Positions 36,241 to 45,747 of a stretch of DNA of 64,000 nt are shown here, in pieces. Origin of the DNA: a virus; the IMG/VR virus record IMGVR_UViG_3300048838_001273, positions 1 through 64,000 of that record; one strand, given 5' to 3'. Below the pieces are notes generated by a model that saw nothing but the letters and a program-made list of their open reading frames with translations, searched no databases and had not been told where the DNA came from. The number at the start of each line of letters is the position of its first letter. Positions within the stretch are counted from its first letter, which is position 1. The position numbers were made by a program, and so were the translations under genes.

Positions 36241-38062
36241 AAATCCACGTTAAATGATATGTTCCTGTTGGTATTGCAGTTACACTTCCATTAAGTTTTG
36301 ATGTGGGAAGTGTTATTGTTATAGGTCCTGATGTAACAACAAGTCGTAAATCCCCGGACATGCCATTAACTCGATTAGTTAATGATAAGGTAAAATTACC
36401 AGACGCACTTAATGTTTTATTTAATCCAGTACTTGTATCCCATGTAACAGTTGAACCATATGTTAATGCTGCATATGCATCATATCCACCACCAGCAGCA
36501 CCACAACTTAGATTTCCGGTTGCATCAATATAAACAACATTTGTTTCGCTTGATTTTGCGGGTAATTCTTTTAACATAATTCTACCAGCAGTTCCTGAAG
36601 TAGAAGCACCCGCCTGAATACAAACATCACCACCAGTACCAGTACTTGAATTGCTACCACCACAAATTCTAACTGCTCCCGCTCCCGTTGAAGACGAAGA
36701 AAGTCCTGCCCTTAATGCCACACTACAACAATTACCAGCAGCATAAGAAATAATTCCCCCAATTGTTGTATCAATAATGCCCTTTGAACCAAGACCACCA
36801 ATGGTTAAATATCCACCCGTTGATGCATATGTGTTATTAAGAAGTAGATAGTTAGTATTTGCACATAATCTAACACCAGTTGTTGAATTAAATATACTCT
36901 CACCAGCACTACTACATATACATGTTGAGTCAGACCATTTCAATTTATCACCAGCAGGTAGATAGATATCTTCACCTTCTGCTGGAGATAAACCCGTTGC
37001 ACCACTTGACCAATATGAATCGCCACCACTCGTTGCACCAGAATATAATTTACCAGCACTATCAATATATAGTACATCTGTTTGTGTTGTGCATGTCGGT
37101 AAATTTTTCATATGAATATATGAATTATTACCACCACAAATGTCTATACCCTGACCAACACTAATGATATTTCCATCACAACCACACAGAACCACTTTTC
37201 CCGCAGCAGCATCAACATTAAAATCACTTAATTGGTGAAATGACATTGAGTGTGTATACGAATCACCAGATATTGTTGTACTTTCACTTAAATTACCGCC
37301 TAATTTAACTGTTGTCGTATTTGCACTCAAACCATTACAAGCAACAGTAAATCCACCACCACTACCACCACTTATAAGACCAGCACTTAATTTACCGTTT
37401 GCATCAACATAAATTCCACATGTTTCTGTTGTTTTTGCTGGTAAACTTTTTAAATAAACATCATCGCTTTCAATATACATGTCATCATTATGCATATATA
37501 GGTGTCTGCAACCATTATCACTTAAAAAAGTTATTGTATCAGAATATGTGCCGTCATATCTTCTACCCAGACCAGAATTCGGTTCATCAACAAATCCATA
37601 ACTTACATTACAAGTACCAGTTTGAAATGGGTAAACATTTAATTTAAAATCACCACTAACATTTCTCGTAAAAGAATATTTACTAAATATCCATTCATAT
37701 GAATTATCGTTAGTTCTCATGGCAATTTCACCAGTAGCATCACTACCAAATGCTCTCATATAAAGATTATTATTCCAATATATGCAGCCACTATTTAAAT
37801 CAATATTTTCACCATTAGATGGATATAAACCAGTCGTACCACTTGACCAATAAGCATCTCCACCACCGCCAGTAGCACCACTAATTAATATTTCATTATC
37901 GGTTTGAATTATTTGAATTGATGTTCCGGTTGCAGAAATACTTCTAAATTCCAGATTATTTCCACCAGCTTTACCTTTAAAAACGCAAGCATCACCACCA
38001 CCAAGATTCTGACCCTGTGTTGTATTACCAACTAAACTTATGTTTGACCTATTTCCGCTCAT
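36197..38062 (-). CDS. tail fibre protein, Cys- and Gly-rich, 621 aa
   Basis: The first 75 residues contain 'GGDACVFKGKAGGNNLEFRS' and 'IQIIQTDNEILISG', a fibre-type start. The body carries repeated 'YIDATGNLSCGA', 'YVDANGKLSAGL' and 'YIDSAGKLYSGA' units, each ending a beta module. Cys is unusually frequent for a phage fibre. The C-terminal 90 residues are a small beta domain ('LVVTSGPITITLPTSKLNGS') typical of fibre tips. It has its own GTATTTATA motif 13 bases upstream. Confidence 0.75.
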   Translation of the reverse strand: MSGNRSNISLVGNTTQGQNLGGGDACVFKGKAGGNNLEFRSISATGTSIQIIQTDNEILISGATGGGGDAYWSSGTTGLYPSNGENIDLNSGCIYWNNNLYMRAFGSDATGEIAMRTNDNSYEWIFSKYSFTRNVSGDFKLNVYPFQTGTCNVSYGFVDEPNSGLGRRYDGTYSDTITFLSDNGCRHLYMHNDDMYIESDDVYLKSLPAKTTETCGIYVDANGKLSAGLISGGSGGGFTVACNGLSANTTTVKLGGNLSESTTISGDSYTHSMSFHQLSDFNVDAAAGKVVLCGCDGNIISVGQGIDICGGNNSYIHMKNLPTCTTQTDVLYIDSAGKLYSGATSGGDSYWSSGATGLSPAEGEDIYLPAGDKLKWSDSTCICSSAGESIFNSTTGVRLCANTNYLLLNNTYASTGGYLTIGGLGSKGIIDTTIGGIISYAAGNCCSVALRAGLSSSSTGAGAVRICGGSNSSTGTGGDVCIQAGASTSGTAGRIMLKELPAKSSETNVVYIDATGNLSCGAAGGGYDAYAALTYGSTVTWDTSTGLNKTLSASGNFTLSLTNRVNGMSGDLRLVVTSGPITITLPTSKLNGSVTAIPTGTYHLTWIFDGTNTDFNIATYV

Positions 38063-38075
38063 TTTATTATTTTAT

Positions 38076-38084
38076 TATAAATAC
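38076..38084 (-). promoter_or_regulatory. GTATTTATA motif before the 621-residue fibre gene
   Basis: The motif lies 13 bases upstream of the ATG at 38062, in the 26-base gap after the methyltransferase stop. Confidence 0.5.
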
Positions 38085-38088
38085 TGGT

Positions 38089-38642
38089 TTAATTTCTTAT
38101 TTTCTTCCAAATCTTATTATGAAATTTATCATCATCAAGACTAATAAACCTTTCATCTTTTCCAGTATTTTGATTTTCTTCCTCACCGAGAATAATATAC
38201 CCACCTACCTTAATTTCGTCTTCAATTCTTTTTTTCAGCAATTCTTTTAACTCTGGTTTATAAAAAGGTAGCCAATAATAAATAATATCATAATTACAAT
38301 AATTTTTAAAATCCAGACAATCCATTTCGTTAAACTTGATTTCAGGAAACATTTGTTTAGATATTAAAAATAGTGTTGGATTCTTTTCAATACCTTCAGC
38401 AATCATTCCCATCTGTTCGGCAATTCCACACATGTATCCAACACCACTACCAATTTCTAAAAATCTTTTATTGTTAAAATCAAATCCGGTTTTTTTATTA
38501 ATTCCATTAACCCCAAAAAAAAATCAAGATTCAACATAAAATATCTATAACTATCAGTTCCGAGTATCTCATCATGTTTTTCTAACGCAAGATTAAAAAA
38601 ATAATGATTAATTTGTTTCAATAAATATTCACTATAATTCAT
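38089..38642 (-). pseudogene. SAM methyltransferase, frameshifted at a nine-T run
   Basis: Two frames join into one class I methyltransferase of about 184 residues. Frame 1 starts at 38642 ('MNYSEYLLKQINHYF'). After the T9 run at 38523-38515 it continues only in the shifted frame with 'VNGINKKTGFDFNNKRFLEI' and 'GSGVGYMCGIAEQMG', the SAM-binding motif I, and ends at 38089. The reading frame as given puts a stop at 38457, and a short open frame restarts at 38433. Frameshift at a homopolymer may be phase variation, slippage on the run, or a sequencing error. Position in the fibre cluster suggests a target on host surface or virion protein, but this is a guess. Confidence 0.78.
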
Positions 38643-38644
38643 AA

Positions 38645-39253
38645 TTATTCAGGTAAAAACCCCGTTCCAGATACTTGACTTGTTGGTGACCCTTTACAAT
38701 ATGTACCAACACATTGTGTTATTGAATCTAAACTAACTCGTGCTGTTGCAATACTCTCACCAAAAATACTAACACATGTCACAATATGTATTAAATCATT
38801 ATAATCCACTTTACGTGCAATTGTTGTCCAAGTACCACTACAATTATATGCTTTTGAACTAACACTACATTGATAAATTCCGACTCCATTACATATAACA
38901 CAAACCAATGCTTGCGATACGTTAATATTATTGGCAGTCATTGCCCACGAATAATTCGGATAATAACAATCGCCAACAGGAACTACACCACTTGGTTGTA
39001 AACATCCACACGTACAACAAACAGTTAATGTAGATTGAGTTGATATTGGTAATATGCTTAATGTTTTTGTCGTTACTGGTGCATATCCATAAAATTCTAA
39101 CATACTATGTGGTGCTGATTTACCTGCACTAACACTTAGTGCAGATAAACTCTTCGGTGGTGTTACATTACCATCAACTGCTTGTGCAATTGATGTACAA
39201 GTACCACCGGGACACGAAATTATCCCTAAACAACCACTTAAAGGCATTGCCAT
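38645..39253 (-). CDS. Cys-rich tail protein, 202 aa
   Basis: The protein has about 18 Cys, including 'VCCTCGCLQ'. The start 'MAMPLSGCLGIISCPGG' and 'HSMLEFYGYAP' recall phage tail proteins whose N-terminus docks on the particle. The C-terminal 110 residues ('ALVCVICNGVGIYQCSV') resemble the end of the 249-residue BACON-like protein, so the two share a terminal domain. Disulfides could form outside the cell. The function is probably adhesion. Confidence 0.7.
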   Translation of the reverse strand: MAMPLSGCLGIISCPGGTCTSIAQAVDGNVTPPKSLSALSVSAGKSAPHSMLEFYGYAPVTTKTLSILPISTQSTLTVCCTCGCLQPSGVVPVGDCYYPNYSWAMTANNINVSQALVCVICNGVGIYQCSVSSKAYNCSGTWTTIARKVDYNDLIHIVTCVSIFGESIATARVSLDSITQCVGTYCKGSPTSQVSGTGFLPE

Positions 39254-39266
39254 AATTCTTAATTTT

Positions 39267-39605
39267 TTAGTCTACAATTATTTGTAATTCGATAATTTCT
39301 TCACCATAATGTTCATTTAAAACATCTCTGACCTTTTCATATAACATTTGTGGTGTTAATGTATAAAATTCTTCTTCATCAATGTTATTTAATGTAATAT
39401 CGTCAGGAAGAACTTCATTAGTAACTTGAATATTAGTATATCCACCTTCAAAAAGTTCTCTGTTTCTCCAAATTTTTGGATAAACCTTTACAACAGTAGT
39501 CCCTATTTTGAATACCGACTCAAACTTAATTGTTGCGCCACTTGCAATAAGACTTCCGTCACTTGCTGTTAACCCTGAAAGGGTTATTAAATCAATTTTT
39601 GCCAT
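39267..39605 (-). CDS. hypothetical tail protein, 112 aa
   Basis: This small acidic protein has a beta-rich N-terminal half ('ASGATIKFESVFKIGTTVVK') and a helical end ('MLYEKVRDVLNEHYGEEIIE'). It lies between two Cys-rich tail protein genes with 13- and 37-base gaps. I do not recognise it. It may be a fibre connector or chaperone. Confidence 0.65.
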   Translation of the reverse strand: MAKIDLITLSGLTASDGSLIASGATIKFESVFKIGTTVVKVYPKIWRNRELFEGGYTNIQVTNEVLPDDITLNNIDEEEFYTLTPQMLYEKVRDVLNEHYGEEIIELQIIVD

Positions 39606-39642
39606 ATTTTTTATTTAAATTTTTTATTAAATACTTTAATTA

Positions 39643-40392
39643 TTATCCATAAACATAACTACTTTGATAATATGGGTCTCCAAGTCTATATGAACCAGAA
39701 ACCTGTGTTATTTCACCAATATACATTGATGCATCAGCATATCCGTAAGGACCGTCAATAGAGGCATTTGTACAAAAACATACATTATCTGTTGATTTTA
39801 CAGTAAATGAATAATCTCCTGAATCACTGTTTTCATAAACACTACATCCTAAAATTTGAATGGAATTACATAATATACACATCTCAGCACCTGACATTGA
39901 GTCCCCATATAAATCATAATAAACACAAATAGTTGTACAAGTACTTGGAACACAAACGCCACATAATTTTGAAAGACAATAACTATAATAGCCAGAATCA
40001 TAACTATTTATTGAACTCAAATAAACGGGGTCGGCAGCAAGTTGTGAAATACTAACACATTTGGTTGTTCCAACATTTGGTATAAATTGTATTGTTGCAC
40101 TTCTTGCTGTATCACAATTTTGAGCAATTTCAAGATTTACTGTAGTTCCCGGTGCGGGTGCTGGATATTGTGGAGACGATACTGTAATCCAAGAAACATT
40201 CGGGACTTTTGCCAATGTTGTTTTATTATAAACGTGACCACATAGGCTCACAGAACACGTTCTGCCAGTATTACTGATATTCGTAAATGAAGTTGGTGAT
40301 ATGGTTATATCTGCTGGGTCAATGCATGTAAGATTAATTGCACCAGCACCAAAACTAAGAAGTCTACCATTAACACTTATTGCCTGTCCCAT
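39643..40392 (-). CDS. BACON-like tail protein, 249 aa
   Basis: Residues 27-120 resemble a BACON domain: 'ITISPTSFTNISNTG', 'VPNVSWITVSSPQYPAPAPG' (the W-I-T-V core) and 'TARSATIQFIPNVG', followed by 'SISQLAAD'. BACON domains are typical of Bacteroidetes carbohydrate-binding and mucin-associated proteins, and occur in gut phage tail proteins. The rest is a Cys/Tyr-rich domain ('GAEMCILCNSIQILGCSVYE') shared with the 202-residue protein. I infer a virion adhesin binding host or mucus glycans. It precedes the 112-residue gene and follows the S74 fibre gene by 7 bases. Confidence 0.72.
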   Translation of the reverse strand: MGQAISVNGRLLSFGAGAINLTCIDPADITISPTSFTNISNTGRTCSVSLCGHVYNKTTLAKVPNVSWITVSSPQYPAPAPGTTVNLEIAQNCDTARSATIQFIPNVGTTKCVSISQLAADPVYLSSINSYDSGYYSYCLSKLCGVCVPSTCTTICVYYDLYGDSMSGAEMCILCNSIQILGCSVYENSDSGDYSFTVKSTDNVCFCTNASIDGPYGYADASMYIGEITQVSGSYRLGDPYYQSSYVYG

Positions 40393-40399
40393 GTTATAA

Positions 40400-43177
40400 T
40401 TATCCTTTTAATTTACAGATTTCTGCTTCTAATTTATTAATTTGTAACTGTTGTTCTTTAATTGCTTCAATTAATACCGCAGTTAATTTTCCATATTTAA
40501 GACCTAATTTATCGTCACATATACCATATTCGAAATCATCTTCATTTGGTTGACTATGTGATACAATCTCCGGTAATATTTTTTCAACATCCTGTGCAAT
40601 AAGACCCATATTTCTTTCACGTTTTTCGTCACAGCAAAGATTATAATAAACACCACATAATTGATTTATCTTTGATAAAGCATTCGATATTGGTATTATA
40701 TTTTCTTTTAATCTACAGTCAGAAGTTGCTACCCAATCAGGTGCACTACCACAAGTACTTGCATACACGATACCTGTTACACATACACCATTGGTTAGTG
40801 TTCTAATTTTCTCACTACCGTCATATCTTAATGATACACAGCTATTTGGTGCAACGTATACCTGTAAATCAGTACCTGCATAAAGACGAACATCTCCCGT
40901 ACTAACACCTGCATATGAGCAAATCCATACACTGCCACCACCATATGCACTACCACCACAAATATACACATTACCACCAGTTGCAGTACCAAATGCATCA
41001 CCACCACAAATATATGTGTGTCCACCAGTACCACTGGAACTACCACCACTGCCACCACGAATAGTGACAGCACCACCAGCAGAAGTACTTGCACCCTGAT
41101 TACCATCAATGCTTAATGCAGAGCCAGTAGTTGTTGAAGCCTGATTGAAATATATACATCTTGCTGCACCTGTTTTTAACCTAATATCAGTTGCACCAGT
41201 AATTGTTGAACCATTATAACATAATATATCGTATTGTGCAAGATTTGTTGTAACATCAATAGGTGCACACCATTCGCCAACTCCAGTTGATGTTGAAGTC
41301 AAAACAGAACCTGTTGCTGCACCAGTTGTTAATTGTATTACGGGTGTGATTACACAAGTCGTTACACACGAAATTCCATTTGTATATGTATTACCATAAA
41401 ACACACCCCCCCAACAACCCACAGGTAATGTCGTAGTCCAACCACAACTTGGTGCTATACCAACAATACCTGCACCATCGTTTGTACCTAATAATTGACC
41501 TATTACACCATAATTATATCGGCTGGTTTTACCACCAGCTAATGCCCAAACACCGTGCGAACGACCACTTGAAGAACCAGCAGTATAATATGCATCAATA
41601 TGTGCACCATAGTTTCCACCACCCGTAGTACCACCTTTATTTAAAATTCTTAATCCATAATTTGTTGTAGTGCTACCAGACCAACCATAAATTCTAACCG
41701 CCTCACAGTCGTTTGTTGATTCGAAATGAGCATCGATATTTACATCAGAAACATAATTGGTTTCATTTACTCTTATTTTTGGTGTTTTAACACATGTTGT
41801 TCCACAAGTAATTGGTGCTGCTGCGCAAGTTACCCCACAAACAATAGGACTACAAACATATGTTGTGACATAATGAACACCACTTGTAATTGTTCCTATT
41901 GATGTTGTACTAAATCTAAGGGTCGTACCATAATGTAATGCAACACAACCACAGTCATCATCTCCGACACCACCATATATATTAACAACACCACCACAAA
42001 CTTCATTATAAAATCCGTCACAATAAGAAGCATTTCCACCATAAATATTAACATTACCACCACATGCGGTATCTGCAAAACAAACAATACCAGTTCCTGC
42101 ACAAATATTGACATGACCTCCACAACCACAACCAACCCCACTATCATCTTCATTATATCCAGTACCTGCAATAATGTTAACTGCACCACCAGCAACATAT
42201 CCACTATCATCACAATAATAACTAATATCAGTGCCCCTTAAAGTAATTGGATTTGTTATTGGGGTTGTTAATGCTGCCATACATATCGTTCTTGCAGCAG
42301 TACTTTGAAATACAATATTTCCAGCAACACCCAATACGCTACCATCAAACGTTAAATTAGGCTCTGCACAAATATCACCACTTGCGTTTATATATGTTGT
42401 TATGGCATTATCAGTTGTTCCACTTACAGCAATTCCTCCACCTGCGGGAGTTTGCCATGTTGCATTACCACTTGCATCTGATACTAAAACACAACCAGCA
42501 GCAGCACCTGTTTGAACTTGTAAGGTATCAGTAACTAAATTACCAGTTACATCCACACCAGTTGTGGTTGTTATTAATTTTGGAGAACCATTATATCTCA
42601 ATGATGTTGTACCACTCCTTGTCATTAAAAGTGGTGTTTGATGTGATGAAAAATTGCCTTGAACAGCACCTGTATCAAAATCATATCTTATATCATCGCC
42701 ATCGTAAACGAGTCTAAAATATGTTCCAGCATCACTTTGATGAAATACCATTGGAACAGCAGCACTCGATATTCTCACACAACCACTTGAACAAATAATT
42801 GGCGAACAAACACAAGTACTTGCACAAATATCACCAGTTGCTTTTAATGAAGAACCATTAAAGGTTAGATTTGGTTGTGCACAAATACCACTAACACTCA
42901 TATAAGTACCAATAGCATTAGATGTACTACCACTCCAATTAAGCATACCACTTCCACCACCACTTGTTTTTTCAACAAGACAACCATCAGCAATACCATC
43001 CTTAAACCAGTATTCGACAACACTACCACCAACATTAACACCAACAGTTAAACCAGTTACACGTGTACCTGCTGTATTTGTAAGAGCATCTGCGCAAGAT
43101 GCCCACGGACCGTACCTTGCATCTACATTCGATAATGCATTTATAGGTTGTATTCCAAAAGGAAGATTTAAACTCAT
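40400..43177 (-). CDS. tail fibre with S74 auto-chaperone, Cys-rich, 925 aa
   Basis: The first 75 residues match the N-terminus of two other fibres ('NVDARYG', 'GLTVGVNVGG', 'VEYWFKDGIADGCLVEK'). The body is beta-helical and very rich in Gly and Cys, with units such as 'GGHVNICAGTG' and 'GGNVYICGGSAYGGGS'. The C-terminal 110 residues are a peptidase S74 intramolecular chaperone: 'SDCRLKENIIPISNAL' with the S-D-x-R-L-K-x-N signature and 'NMGLIAQDVEKILPEIV', ending in a coiled coil. Such domains trimerise the fibre and cleave themselves off at the Ser. It is the second gene of a duplicated two-gene module. Confidence 0.82.
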   Translation of the reverse strand: MSLNLPFGIQPINALSNVDARYGPWASCADALTNTAGTRVTGLTVGVNVGGSVVEYWFKDGIADGCLVEKTSGGGSGMLNWSGSTSNAIGTYMSVSGICAQPNLTFNGSSLKATGDICASTCVCSPIICSSGCVRISSAAVPMVFHQSDAGTYFRLVYDGDDIRYDFDTGAVQGNFSSHQTPLLMTRSGTTSLRYNGSPKLITTTTGVDVTGNLVTDTLQVQTGAAAGCVLVSDASGNATWQTPAGGGIAVSGTTDNAITTYINASGDICAEPNLTFDGSVLGVAGNIVFQSTAARTICMAALTTPITNPITLRGTDISYYCDDSGYVAGGAVNIIAGTGYNEDDSGVGCGCGGHVNICAGTGIVCFADTACGGNVNIYGGNASYCDGFYNEVCGGVVNIYGGVGDDDCGCVALHYGTTLRFSTTSIGTITSGVHYVTTYVCSPIVCGVTCAAAPITCGTTCVKTPKIRVNETNYVSDVNIDAHFESTNDCEAVRIYGWSGSTTTNYGLRILNKGGTTGGGNYGAHIDAYYTAGSSSGRSHGVWALAGGKTSRYNYGVIGQLLGTNDGAGIVGIAPSCGWTTTLPVGCWGGVFYGNTYTNGISCVTTCVITPVIQLTTGAATGSVLTSTSTGVGEWCAPIDVTTNLAQYDILCYNGSTITGATDIRLKTGAARCIYFNQASTTTGSALSIDGNQGASTSAGGAVTIRGGSGGSSSGTGGHTYICGGDAFGTATGGNVYICGGSAYGGGSVWICSYAGVSTGDVRLYAGTDLQVYVAPNSCVSLRYDGSEKIRTLTNGVCVTGIVYASTCGSAPDWVATSDCRLKENIIPISNALSKINQLCGVYYNLCCDEKRERNMGLIAQDVEKILPEIVSHSQPNEDDFEYGICDDKLGLKYGKLTAVLIEAIKEQQLQINKLEAEICKLKG

Positions 43178-43189
43178 ATTATCTATTTT

Positions 43190-44554
43190 TTAACTAACAG
43201 TTATTGCATGCGTTGTTGATGTTGGGTACGGTGTATCGGCTTGCATTGCATATAATTTATATGTTCTATCATTATTTCCAGCATCCTTAACAGTAAAAGA
43301 ACCATTAATTAACGCATATTCACTCGTAATATTTAAATTCAAGTTACCTGTATCTATTACAGATGTTATTGATTTCGTACTTGGTATAGCAACAGCAAAA
43401 ATCTTATTTACAGTACCAGTTGTGAGGTTAAAACTATTTACAGTTGCAAAGTTATTATTACTTAAACTCCTTACATCTGTTGAGGTAGTTGGTACAGCAG
43501 TAGTACTACCCCAGAATTGTTTTAATACTGGTGTGATTGTTCTTGTTGGGGAACTAACAGTACCTGCAACAATTTTACCTGTTGGGTCTGGAATACCAAG
43601 ATTATTATCTTTAGTTACACCACATGCATAACTCACTTTTCCAACATATGATATTGCAGATGTAATGTTGGTATCAGTAACTAAATTATTCATATTATTT
43701 GAATAATTACTACCATTACGACATAATTCATATCCGGTTGCAGTACCTGCATCGTTTTGGGTGAAACTTATGTTTGCAGTCGCATTGGTTACAGTAGCAC
43801 CCATTTCAACTGTCTGAGTTAATCCGGCAGTTAAATTAGCTGTTGGTGCTGTATATACAGGAGGTTCTGCAATAACACCTAATATTTGATTTATAACAAT
43901 TGCAATGGCTTGATTTTGAACTGGATTAGTACTACCAGTATTTAATTCAGTATCAACTACAATGCTTGCAGTATCGCCTGTGGTAATTATGTACCCGGCA
44001 TAAGGTAAAACCCAACCACTTGTGGTTGAATCTGCCAATAACATCGCTTTACTTATGTGAGTATCACCAGTAGGTTCTGTTGCAGTCAATAAACCCGGAG
44101 TACTGTCACTCAAGAAATATGTTGTACTTTGAACCAATGAAGTTAAACCAGTTATATAACCAGCCTGTGTTAATTCGAACGCATTGATATTTGGAACACT
44201 ACTGACTATACCCAGAACTTCACCATCATATGTTCCATCAGCGATTGCTTTATTATATGTGCCACCTGACCAACCTATAACATCCTGAACACTAAACCCA
44301 TGTGAAGATTGGCTAATTTGTTTTTTTATTGCATCACCGGAAGCCGAAACATTTATTTCTTGCCATGTTGCAACACCAGATGCATCGGAAACCAAAACTT
44401 TTCCAACACCAGCACCACCACATATACTTAATGTAGCACCGTTTTCAATATCAAGTTGTCCGTAAATTTGAGTACAACCTGATAAATTCATCACATCACT
44501 AACACATTGCTCAAATTTACAACTATTTAGATTCGGTTTTGTATCTATTGCCAT
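43190..44554 (-). CDS. tail fibre-associated protein, 454 aa (module gene 1)
   Basis: The start 'NSCKFEQCVSDVMNLSGCTQ' parallels the starts of the 349- and 385-residue proteins ('HVEQSVGTTLTLSG', 'QFKQLTGSTLTLSG'), so this is the first gene of the third tandem module. Residues 60-200 include 'GHISQSS'-type turns and 'SSHGFSVQDVIGWSGGTYNK', a domain common in phage fibres. The second half is an Ig-like or beta-sandwich repeat ('APTANLTAGLTQTVEMGATV'). It ends 12 bases before the S74 fibre gene. It is probably a short fibre or fibre-tip partner. Confidence 0.72.
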   Translation of the reverse strand: MAIDTKPNLNSCKFEQCVSDVMNLSGCTQIYGQLDIENGATLSICGGAGVGKVLVSDASGVATWQEINVSASGDAIKKQISQSSHGFSVQDVIGWSGGTYNKAIADGTYDGEVLGIVSSVPNINAFELTQAGYITGLTSLVQSTTYFLSDSTPGLLTATEPTGDTHISKAMLLADSTTSGWVLPYAGYIITTGDTASIVVDTELNTGSTNPVQNQAIAIVINQILGVIAEPPVYTAPTANLTAGLTQTVEMGATVTNATANISFTQNDAGTATGYELCRNGSNYSNNMNNLVTDTNITSAISYVGKVSYACGVTKDNNLGIPDPTGKIVAGTVSSPTRTITPVLKQFWGSTTAVPTTSTDVRSLSNNNFATVNSFNLTTGTVNKIFAVAIPSTKSITSVIDTGNLNLNITSEYALINGSFTVKDAGNNDRTYKLYAMQADTPYPTSTTHAITVS

Positions 44555-44595
44555 TACATTAAAATATTATTTTTGAATTAACATTATTACTTAAA

Positions 44596-44604
44596 GATAA
44601 ATAC
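44596..44604 (-). promoter_or_regulatory. GTATTTATC variant before module gene 1 (third copy)
   Basis: The motif lies 41 bases upstream of the ATG at 44554 and follows a terminator. Confidence 0.45.
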
Positions 44605-44635
44605 TCAAAAACTAATACTTAGTTCGGGTTTACGG

Positions 44636-44672
44636 AAAAAAAATAAACCCGTTGGTATCAATGGGTTTATTT
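44636..44672 (-). terminator. rho-independent terminator
   Basis: Stem AAATAAACCC / GGGTTTATTT is followed by T residues on the minus strand. It ends the glycosyltransferase transcript. Confidence 0.85.
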
Positions 44673-44700
44673 AAACTATAAAAATGGCTTTTTATTTGTT

Positions 44701-45618
44701 CTACTTTTGTTTGTTCACGGCTTCAATGATTTTATTAATATCAAATACGTTAACTGTATCGTAGGGGAACTGCTGTATCTGTCCACTAATGTCGAATTGG
44801 TCTAAATAACTGAACTTATTTAACTCCCGGACATAATTTGCATTGGGTTGAACATTAATATGGTCTGGATATCCAAACACTTCGGGTTTATTTCCAATCC
44901 AAACAACGGTGCTTTGTAAATCCAGTGCAGCAGCAACATGCTGTGCAAAACTATCAATAAATAATCTCTTTGTACTTAATGGGAATACTGCATAAAGTTC
45001 CCTATAAGGAAGCGTTAATTGTTCCACTCCCTGTAACACGGGTTGCTCCGGTGACTTTATATGTAAAATTCTATACGATTTTGCAAAATAACTCACGAGT
45101 TTTTGTGCAATTTCAATTGGCATATCCCTATACCATGATTTCTTTGAATATTGCCCCGTAGGAGACCCACCATGCGTTTGTAATAACATAATTGGTCTGT
45201 TATCCGGTTTTATCTTATCCCTCGCTATTTCGAGTTCTCTGGGGTTTAAATAGATTTTTGGTTTTATGCCATCATGAGGGATACCATACATATCACACCA
45301 AGATTGTGTAAGATGCTTTCTTTGTAAAATATGGTCTTCGGTATGATAAACTTCTTGTCTTAAAATTATTGTATCCTCTTTTACATAATCATCAAAAAAA
45401 TACTGCATTTGACCAAATGTGTAAAATCTATATACATCTGGATTATAAAAGAACGGACCGTCCCATGCCGTTACAACAATCAATTTTCTATCTGGATATT
45501 TTTTCTTTATTGCCCTACAAACTGCAGTAGCCATCACTTGTTTACCATGTCCACCCTCTGTATGAAATATAACAAATTTATCTTCTTTTTTTATTGAACC
45601 ATCATTTTTCATGAACAA
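44701..45618 (-). CDS. glycosyltransferase family 9-like, 305 aa
   Basis: The protein resembles heptosyltransferase-type GT9 enzymes. 'HTEGGHGKQVMATAVCRAIK' is the N-terminal Gly-rich loop, and 'LFIDSFAQHVAAALDLQSTV' with 'VWIGNKPEVFG' is the typical C-terminal donor-binding part with a conserved Asp and His. It is isolated within the fibre region by a motif promoter and terminators on both sides. It could alter host surface sugars to block superinfection or glycosylate fibres. Acceptor and donor cannot be read. It appears to have inserted between two copies of the fibre module. Confidence 0.75.
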   Translation of the reverse strand: MFMKNDGSIKKEDKFVIFHTEGGHGKQVMATAVCRAIKKKYPDRKLIVVTAWDGPFFYNPDVYRFYTFGQMQYFFDDYVKEDTIILRQEVYHTEDHILQRKHLTQSWCDMYGIPHDGIKPKIYLNPRELEIARDKIKPDNRPIMLLQTHGGSPTGQYSKKSWYRDMPIEIAQKLVSYFAKSYRILHIKSPEQPVLQGVEQLTLPYRELYAVFPLSTKRLFIDSFAQHVAAALDLQSTVVWIGNKPEVFGYPDHINVQPNANYVRELNKFSYLDQFDISGQIQQFPYDTVNVFDINKIIEAVNKQK

Positions 45619-45655
45619 AATATTTATTTTATAATTATAATTTTTTATACTTTTT

Positions 45656-45664
45656 TATAAATAC
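45656..45664 (-). promoter_or_regulatory. GTATTTATA motif before the GT9-like gene
   Basis: The coding strand reads CGTATTTATAAAAAAG, 37 bases before the ATG at 45618. Confidence 0.5.
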
Positions 45665-45695
45665 GAAACTAATTCAAAAAATCCCGATTTACAAG

Positions 45696-45731
45696 AAAAA
45701 AAAATGGGAAACTTTTGATTTCCCATTTTTT
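45696..45731 (-). terminator. rho-independent terminator
   Basis: Stem AAAATGGGAAA / TTTCCCATTTT with loop TCAAAAG is followed by T residues. It ends the transcript of the 1867-residue fibre gene. Confidence 0.88.
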
Positions 45732-45747
45732 GTAAAAATTGTCGTTA

